Assembly: GCF_003012915.1 (NCBI RefSeq)
Contig: NZ_CP027770.1
Location: 1,674,001 to 1,738,000, forward strand
Source: Staphylococcus felis
GTDB lineage: Bacteria > Bacillota > Bacilli > Staphylococcales > Staphylococcaceae
Length of the DNA: 64,000 nucleotides
Direction: 5' to 3'
The notes under the pieces were generated by a model, which was not told where the DNA came from, searched no databases, and was given only the letters and a program-made list of their open reading frames with translations. The translations under genes were made by a program, and so were the position numbers. Of the stretch, positions 58,367 to 64,000 are shown in pieces (position 1 is the first letter of the stretch; the number at the start of each line of letters is the position of its first letter).

Positions 58367-59149
58367 ATGAAGGTAAGAACAATTACTACTATTGTAGCGC
58401 TATTAATATTTTTACCTATATTGCTCATTGGTGGTTCATTATGGATGTATTTCACCTTTATTTTGGCACTTATTGCATTAAAGGAACTACTCAATATGAA
58501 CCGTATTCAGTTGATTTCCATTCCAGGAATCATTAGTGCTTTCGCATTAATGATTGTAATGTTGCCACAAGACTTAGGGAATTGGGTGCCTATGTTGCAA
58601 CAAAAATATTTAATTGCAATGAGTTTTATTATTTTGAGCTATACAGTCATGTCTAAAAATAGATTTAGCTTTATGGACTCAGCCTTTTGTCTTATGTCTG
58701 TTGCCTATGTTGGTATTGGTTTTATGTATTTTTATGAAACACGCGAAGCAGGATTACATTATATTTTATTTGGATTACTTATCGTGTGGTTAACAGATAC
58801 GGGAGCATACATATTTGGGAGATTATTTGGTAAGCATAAATTATGGCCAGTGATCAGCCCTAACAAAACGATTGAAGGATTTATTGGAGGGTTATTGTGT
58901 AGCCTCATTGTCCCGCTTAGTTTTATGTTTTTTGTTCCTTTTCAGTTCAATTTGATATGGTTGTTAATCATGACATTGGTACTGAGTACGTTCGGTCAAC
59001 TTGGCGATTTAGTTGAATCTGGTTTTAAACGTCATTTTGGTGTTAAAGATTCAGGAAGGCTTTTACCAGGGCATGGTGGTATTTTAGACAGATTTGATAG
59101 TTTTATGTTTGTACTACCTTTAATGAATATTTTCTTAATCCAAATGTAA
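58367..59149 (+). CDS. cdsA: Phosphatidate cytidylyltransferase
   Basis: 260 aa integral membrane enzyme making CDP-diacylglycerol from phosphatidic acid. About eight hydrophobic segments are visible. The family signature near the C-terminus is [20 protein letters not shown], continued by [12 protein letters not shown] (~210-245). It supplies phospholipid head-group pathways downstream of PlsX. dxr begins within 16 bp of its stop. Confidence 0.96.
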   Translation: MKVRTITTIVALLIFLPILLIGGSLWMYFTFILALIALKELLNMNRIQLISIPGIISAFALMIVMLPQDLGNWVPMLQQKYLIAMSFIILSYTVMSKNRFSFMDSAFCLMSVAYVGIGFMYFYETREAGLHYILFGLLIVWLTDTGAYIFGRLFGKHKLWPVISPNKTIEGFIGGLLCSLIVPLSFMFFVPFQFNLIWLLIMTLVLSTFGQLGDLVESGFKRHFGVKDSGRLLPGHGGILDRFDSFMFVLPLMNIFLIQM

Positions 59150-59164
59150 AGCGAAGTGAGAATA

Positions 59165-60304
59165 TTGAAGAAAAATATAGTGATATTAGGAGCATCAGGC
59201 TCAATAGGGACACAAGCGATTGATGTTATAGAAAAACACTCAGATGAATTTAATTTGATAGGTTTTACAGTTGGAAAAAATATTGATTTTGCCATTCAAG
59301 TCATAGAAAAGCTAAAACCGCAAATAGTTTCTGTACAAAATGAATCCGATGTGAAACGACTGACTCATTATGACATTCAAGTTGTACATGGAAGAGAAGG
59401 GCTGATTGAAGTCGCTACTTTACCAGAGAGTGATATCGTATTAAATTCATTATTAGGGAGTGTAGGCTTAGAGCCAACATTAAAAGCGATTGAAAGTGGA
59501 AAAGACATTGCTTTAGCGAATAAAGAAACATTGGTCGTAGCTGGCGAACTTGTCATGTCTTATGCTCAAAAATATAATGTGAATATTTTACCAGTTGATT
59601 CAGAGCATGCTGCGATATTTCAATGTCTAAACGGTGAAAGTATTGATAAAGTCAAAAAAGTCATTATTACTGCTAGTGGCGGTTCATTTCGAGATTTAAA
59701 ACGTGAAGAATTACAAAGCGTGACTGTTGAAGATGCGTTGAATCATCCAAACTGGTCAATGGGACAAAAAATTACGATTGATTCTGCTACAATGATGAAT
59801 AAAGGTTTTGAAGTGATTGAAGCGAAATGGCTATTTGATTTAGAGGTTGATCAAATTGAAACGATTTTGCATAAAGAGAGTATTATTCATTCAATGGTAG
59901 AATTTGTCGATACAAGTGTAATGGCTCAGCTAGGTACACCGGATATGCGTATGCCTATTCAATACGCATTTACTTATCCGACACGTATTAAACATCAGGC
60001 ACCATCTTTAAATCTTGCCGAAATAGCACAACTTCATTTTCAGCCGATGGATTTCGATAGATACCAATGCCTCAAATTTGCATACGATGCGATTCGGATT
60101 GGTGGGACGATGCCTGTAGTCCTAAATGCTGTAAATGAAGTGGCAGTTGCCAAGTTTTTAAACAAAGAAATACGCTTTTTAGATATAGAACGTTTGATTG
60201 ATGAAGAAATGAAAGCGCACTCGGTTATTCAACATCCAACGTTAGAACAAATATTAGAAATAGATCGTTACTATAAAACTAAAAATTATGAGGTGAAAAT
60301 ATAG
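59165..60304 (+). CDS. dxr: 1-deoxy-D-xylulose 5-phosphate reductoisomerase
   Basis: 379 aa from TTG, chosen because AAGTGAG precedes it; an in-frame GTG at 59156 lacks a ribosome site and adds three residues. It catalyses the committed step of the MEP isoprenoid pathway. The NADPH motif is [15 protein letters not shown] (~6). Metal and substrate residues lie in [12 protein letters not shown] (~142), [10 protein letters not shown] (~170) and [20 protein letters not shown] (~192). It is adjacent to uppS, another isoprenoid gene, and one base before rseP. Confidence 0.95.
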   Translation: MKKNIVILGASGSIGTQAIDVIEKHSDEFNLIGFTVGKNIDFAIQVIEKLKPQIVSVQNESDVKRLTHYDIQVVHGREGLIEVATLPESDIVLNSLLGSVGLEPTLKAIESGKDIALANKETLVVAGELVMSYAQKYNVNILPVDSEHAAIFQCLNGESIDKVKKVIITASGGSFRDLKREELQSVTVEDALNHPNWSMGQKITIDSATMMNKGFEVIEAKWLFDLEVDQIETILHKESIIHSMVEFVDTSVMAQLGTPDMRMPIQYAFTYPTRIKHQAPSLNLAEIAQLHFQPMDFDRYQCLKFAYDAIRIGGTMPVVLNAVNEVAVAKFLNKEIRFLDIERLIDEEMKAHSVIQHPTLEQILEIDRYYKTKNYEVKI

Positions 60305-61585
60305 ATGTTCGTAACAATAATTGCTTTTATTATTGTGTTTGGTCTTCTTGTTTCTGTGCATGAATATGGTCATATGTTCTTTGCTAAAAGAGCAGGAATT
60401 ATGTGTCCTGAATTTGCAATTGGAATGGGGCCTAAAATATTAAGCTTTCGTAAGAACGAAACACTGTATACGATACGTTTATTGCCTGTGGGTGGATACG
60501 TTCGAATGGCTGGTGACGGTTTAGAAGAAGATCCTGTACAACCAGGAATGCATGTTAAAATAAAGCTCAACGATGAAAATGAAGTGACACATATTATTTT
60601 AGATGATCAACACAAATTTCAGCAGATTGAAGCAATTGAAGTTAAAAAAGTAGATTTAAAAGATGAATTGTTTATTGAAGGTATTACAGCATATGATGAA
60701 GCGCGACATCGTTTTTCCATTGCCCGAAAAGCATTCTTCGTTCAAAACGGAAGCCTCATCCAAATTGCACCGAAAGATCGTCAATTCACATATAAGAAAC
60801 CTTATCAAAAGTTTTTGACGTTGTTTGCGGGTCCCTTGTTTAACTTTATCTTAGCGTTTGTATTGCTTATTGGACTAGCATATTATCAAGGTGCGCCTAC
60901 GACAACGATTGATCAAATTGCCCAAAATACACCCGCAGAAAAAATCGGCTTACAAAAAGGGGATACAATCAAAGAAATTAATGGCGAAACAATTAATCGT
61001 TTTAGAGATATAGAAGGGGCATTAAATAAGACTAAAGGCAATGAAACTACCATTGTTTATGAAAGAAATGGTAAAATATCTGAGAAGCAATTTTCACCTA
61101 AAAAGTTAGAAGTTGAAGTGTCAAAAAACAACAAGCAAACGACATATCAACTTGGTTTTGTGCCTACAAAAGAGAGAACACTGATTCAGCCATTGGTTTT
61201 TGGGATTGAAGAAACATTAAGATTTGGAAAATATATTTTTATTGCTGTCGGTGGTATGATTGCAAGTATCTTCACTGGGACATTTAGTTTTGATATGCTT
61301 AATGGTCCAGTTGGTATATATAAAAATGTAGATACAGTTGTCAAGACAGGTATTATTAACTTGGTTAATTGGACTGCAATGTTAAGTGTGAATCTAGGGA
61401 TAATGAACTTGCTACCTATCCCCGCACTAGACGGAGGCCGAATTTTATTTGTGATATATGAGGCGATTTTTAGAAAACCAGCAAACAAAAAAGCTGAAAC
61501 GGTTATTATTGCAGCAGGTGCTATATTCGTATTAATTGTAATGGTACTTGTAACATGGAATGATATTCAACGTTATTTCTTGTGA
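60305..61585 (+). CDS. rseP: Site-2 intramembrane metalloprotease RseP
   Basis: 426 aa. It cleaves membrane proteins within the bilayer. Zinc motif [12 protein letters not shown] lies in the first helix (~17), the second-ligand motif in [13 protein letters not shown] (~369), and one PDZ domain at ~198-270 ([18 protein letters not shown]). Four transmembrane segments are expected. In staphylococci the family is linked to lipoprotein-derived peptides; substrates cannot be read from sequence. Confidence 0.95.
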   Translation: MFVTIIAFIIVFGLLVSVHEYGHMFFAKRAGIMCPEFAIGMGPKILSFRKNETLYTIRLLPVGGYVRMAGDGLEEDPVQPGMHVKIKLNDENEVTHIILDDQHKFQQIEAIEVKKVDLKDELFIEGITAYDEARHRFSIARKAFFVQNGSLIQIAPKDRQFTYKKPYQKFLTLFAGPLFNFILAFVLLIGLAYYQGAPTTTIDQIAQNTPAEKIGLQKGDTIKEINGETINRFRDIEGALNKTKGNETTIVYERNGKISEKQFSPKKLEVEVSKNNKQTTYQLGFVPTKERTLIQPLVFGIEETLRFGKYIFIAVGGMIASIFTGTFSFDMLNGPVGIYKNVDTVVKTGIINLVNWTAMLSVNLGIMNLLPIPALDGGRILFVIYEAIFRKPANKKAETVIIAAGAIFVLIVMVLVTWNDIQRYFL

Positions 61586-61604
61586 TTTGAGGGAGGACAA
61601 TAGA

Positions 61605-63302
61605 ATGAAACAATCAAAGGTTTTTATACCTACTTTAAGAGAGGTGCCTGCAGAAGCAGAAGCAAAAAGTCACCAACTATTACTTAAAGCAGGACTCATC
61701 AAACAAAACGCAGCAGGTGTATATAGTTATTTGCCACTTGCTACTCGAGTGATTCAAAAAATTTCTAACATTATTCGTGAAGAGATGGAGCGCATTGAAG
61801 CTGTCGAAGTGATTATGCCTGTTCTACAACACTCTGAATTATGGAAAGAGTCGGGTCGTTGGGAAGCATACGGACCTGAATTAATGCGATTAAACGATCG
61901 CCATCAAAGAGAATTTGCATTAGGACCGACGCATGAGGAAGTTGTAACAGCGCTCATTCGCGATGAGTTAAGATCATACAAGCAGTTACCGTTGACGTTA
62001 TTCCAAATACAAACAAAGTTTCGTGACGAAAAACGCCCACGCTTTGGATTATTACGTGGACGTGAATTCATCATGAAAGATGCATATTCATTTCATGCAG
62101 ATGAAGAGTCATTAATGAAGACGTATAACGACATGTATGATGCTTATTATAAAATATTTAATAGAGTCGGACTTAATGTACGTGCTGTTATGGCGGACTC
62201 TGGTGCAATAGGCGGAAGTCACACACATGAATTTCATGCTTTAAGTGCTATTGGCGAAGATACGATTGTATATAGTGACAATAGCGATTATGCTGCAAAC
62301 ATCGAAAAGGCAGAAGTTTTATACACACCTTCAAATCATACACATGAAGAAGAGAAGCCATTAGAAAAAATCGAAACTCCAAATGTTAAAACAGTTCAAG
62401 ATTTAGCAGCATTTTTAAATGTACCACAGAGCCAAATTATCAAAACAATGATTTTTAACGTTCAAGGTGAATATGTAGTCATTTTAGTACGTGGCGATCA
62501 TGAAGTGAATGAAGTAAAGGTTAAAGCAATATTTGAAACGGATGATGTTTCATTAGCAACGGAAGAAGATATTCGAAACATACTTGGCGCAAGTTCAGGA
62601 TCATTAGGTCCTATTACTGATAAAGACATTAAAATTTATGCAGATCATTACGTTCAGGAACTCAATAACTTTGTCGTTGGCGCAAATGAAGATGACTATC
62701 ATTATATAAATGCGAACGTAAATCGTGATTTTAAAATAGATGGTTATTTCGATTTAAGATTTATTTTAGAAGGCGAGCCATTGGCAGATGGTTCAGGCCA
62801 AGCGAAATTTGCTGAAGGTATTGAAGTGGGTCAAGTATTTGTACTAGGTGATAAATATGCAAAACCAATGAAAGCGACTATTTTAAATGATCAAGGTCGT
62901 GAGCAAAGTTTAACGATGGGGTGCTATGGAATAGGCGTTTCGAGAACGTTAAGTGCCATTATCGAACAGCATCATGATGATAACGGAATCATATGGCCGC
63001 AATCAGTTGCGCCTTACGAATTACATCTTATTACCATTAATCCTAAAAAGGAAGATCAAAGAGAACTTGGAGACAAACTCTATCAAGCACTTCAATCAAA
63101 ATTTGAAGTATTGTATGATGATCGGAATGAACGTGCAGGAGTCAAATTTAATGATGCTGATTTAATAGGAATCCCTGTACGTGTTGTCGTTGGGAAAAAT
63201 GCATCGGAAGGTATTGTTGAAGTTAAGCGTCGAGATAATGGCGAGCGTAATGATGTTCATATTGATAATCTTATCGAACACATTAAAAATTTATCCAATT
63301 AA
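61605..63302 (+). CDS. proS: Prolyl-tRNA synthetase
   Basis: 565 aa, from the ATG after GGGAGGA; an earlier in-frame start falls within rseP. Class II synthetase, bacterial type with the YbaK-like editing insertion (~225-400). Motif 2 is in [20 protein letters not shown] (~143) and motif 3 in [14 protein letters not shown] (~437). The anticodon-binding domain is C-terminal. No T-box leader is present; the gene appears co-transcribed from uppS. Confidence 0.97.
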   Translation: MKQSKVFIPTLREVPAEAEAKSHQLLLKAGLIKQNAAGVYSYLPLATRVIQKISNIIREEMERIEAVEVIMPVLQHSELWKESGRWEAYGPELMRLNDRHQREFALGPTHEEVVTALIRDELRSYKQLPLTLFQIQTKFRDEKRPRFGLLRGREFIMKDAYSFHADEESLMKTYNDMYDAYYKIFNRVGLNVRAVMADSGAIGGSHTHEFHALSAIGEDTIVYSDNSDYAANIEKAEVLYTPSNHTHEEEKPLEKIETPNVKTVQDLAAFLNVPQSQIIKTMIFNVQGEYVVILVRGDHEVNEVKVKAIFETDDVSLATEEDIRNILGASSGSLGPITDKDIKIYADHYVQELNNFVVGANEDDYHYINANVNRDFKIDGYFDLRFILEGEPLADGSGQAKFAEGIEVGQVFVLGDKYAKPMKATILNDQGREQSLTMGCYGIGVSRTLSAIIEQHHDDNGIIWPQSVAPYELHLITINPKKEDQRELGDKLYQALQSKFEVLYDDRNERAGVKFNDADLIGIPVRVVVGKNASEGIVEVKRRDNGERNDVHIDNLIEHIKNLSN

Positions 63303-63341
63303 ACTAAATAAACAATAAAGAGAAGAGGCACATGTTCGTAT

Positions 63342-63402
63342 GAAGTGACTGATTTTAAAATGATGAAAATCTATTTATAAATCAGTCACTTCTATGTTTT
63401 AT
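63342..63402 (+). terminator. Hairpin after proS
   Basis: GAAGTGACTGATTT and AAATCAGTCACTTC form a perfect 14-bp stem, followed by TATGTTTTATG, a broken T-run. Confidence 0.75.
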
Positions 63403-63507
63403 GTCGATGATTTTAGATATGAATAAATAACTACATAGCAAGTGACTAGATAAATTAACGTAAAAGGCATACAATAAATGATGGACTAACTGAAGGTGGT
63501 TTTAAAT

Positions 63508-64000
63508 TTGACACTACAAAATCAAGAGAAGTTTAAGATATTACTGAAACAATTAAACATGGTTGATCACTTGGATAGTGATGTAGTTGAGCAAGGTGAA
63601 TTGACGCGCATTGATGTTTCTAAAAAATTACGCGCTTGGACTTTTCATATTGCGCTACCTCATTTTTTAAAGTACGAAGATTATGCCGTATTTACGCATG
63701 CCATGCAAGAGACTTTCAAACATATTGCTAAAGTAGATTGGACTTTCGAGATTAAAGATACATCTCAACAAGATGAATATATATTAAAATACTTCAATGA
63801 ATGTATTGACCAAACACTTTTATCGCCTAAAGTAAAAGGTCAATTAAAACAAAAGCGTATGATGATGTCTGGCTCCGTAGTGAAGATATTGGTTCAAAAT
63901 GATGTTGAGCGAGATCACTTTGATAAGTCTTGCAACGGTAGCTTAGTTAAAGCATTACAGAGATGTGGCTTTGATATTCAACGTGTGGTTTTTGAAACAG
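63508..64000 (+). CDS. polC: DNA polymerase III PolC-type, N-terminal part
   Basis: The first 164 codons of the Gram-positive replicative polymerase, running off the window. The start is TTG after AAGGTGG (MTLQNQEKFKILLKQLN). The visible part is the N-terminal PolC domain (LTRIDVSKKLRAWTFHIALP, and SGSVVKILVQNDVERDHFDK at ~124). No stop occurs before the end. The exonuclease and polymerase domains lie outside. Confidence 0.93.
   Translation, partial: MTLQNQEKFKILLKQLNMVDHLDSDVVEQGELTRIDVSKKLRAWTFHIALPHFLKYEDYAVFTHAMQETFKHIAKVDWTFEIKDTSQQDEYILKYFNECIDQTLLSPKVKGQLKQKRMMMSGSVVKILVQNDVERDHFDKSCNGSLVKALQRCGFDIQRVVFET

Noticed and set aside
61560-61605. T-box or other tRNA-sensing leader before proS
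   Set aside because: Only 19 bp separate rseP and proS. There is no room for such a leader and none of its motifs is present.
1-64000. CRISPR array, tRNA, rRNA or prophage
   Set aside because: I saw no regularly spaced direct repeats, no tRNA-like TTCRA/cloverleaf pattern outside genes, no rRNA stretches and no phage gene cluster. The only mobile DNA is the IS and the MITEs.

Overview
The window is a contiguous piece of a low-GC Firmicutes chromosome, almost certainly Staphylococcus. Protein lengths, motifs and gene order follow the conserved staphylococcal priA-to-polC segment: priA-def2-fmt-rsmB-rlmN-prpC-pknB-rsgA-rpe-thiN-rpmB-yloU-fakA-recG-fapR-plsX-fabD-fabG-acpP-rnc-smc-ftsY-ylxM-ffh-rpsP-rimM-trmD-rplS-rbgA-rnhB-sucCD-dprA-topA-trmFO-xerC-hslVU-codY-rpsB-tsf-pyrH-frr-uppS-cdsA-dxr-rseP-proS-polC. 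It is not typical S. aureus. A fatty-acid P450 sits between pknB and rsgA, sdaAB-sdaAA lie between fakA and recG, and there are three copies of a short transposon-like repeat plus an IS3-family element. The species cannot be fixed from sequence alone.

Layout. 1-8.3 kb: end of priA, then translation-maturation genes (a degenerate deformylase, fmt, rsmB, rlmN) that run by overlaps and short gaps into the PrpC/PknB phosphatase-kinase pair. 8.3-10.1 kb: a monocistronic CYP152 P450 with OleT-like active-site residues, followed by gene-poor DNA that may hold a decayed transposase. 10.1-12.3 kb: rsgA-rpe-thiN. 12.3-14.4 kb: an intergenic repeat broken by an IS150-group element in its hairpin loop and by a 299-bp MITE near its right end. 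14.4-20.9 kb: rpmB (reverse), yloU-fakA, serine dehydratase, recG. 21.2-32.5 kb: FapR-controlled fatty-acid and phospholipid genes, acpP, then rnc-smc-ftsY-ylxM-ffh. 32.6-34.8 kb: rpsP-rimM-trmD and rplS with a candidate L19 leader. 34.9-40.8 kb: a MITE abutting a reverse-strand operon of a GtrA-like flippase and two tandem YfhO-type membrane proteins. 41-64 kb: rbgA-rnhB, a small unknown gene, a MazG-like gene, sucCD, dprA, topA, trmFO, xerC-hslVU-codY, rpsB-tsf, pyrH-frr, uppS-cdsA-dxr-rseP-proS and the start of polC.

How it fits together. Most genes serve core growth: ribosome biogenesis and translation, membrane-lipid synthesis (FapR/PlsX/Fab proteins, FakA, CdsA), isoprenoid and cell-wall carrier synthesis (Dxr, UppS), protein targeting (FtsY, Ffh) and chromosome maintenance (Smc, XerC, TopA, RecG, PolC). 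Accessory DNA clusters at three gene-to-gene junctions. The most noteworthy material is there: a MITE family with clean 8-bp target duplications, a second repeat family that shares a core motif with it, nested insertions, and the P450.

Limits. All calls were made by reading. No database search or folding program was run. Family and species comparisons are from memory.
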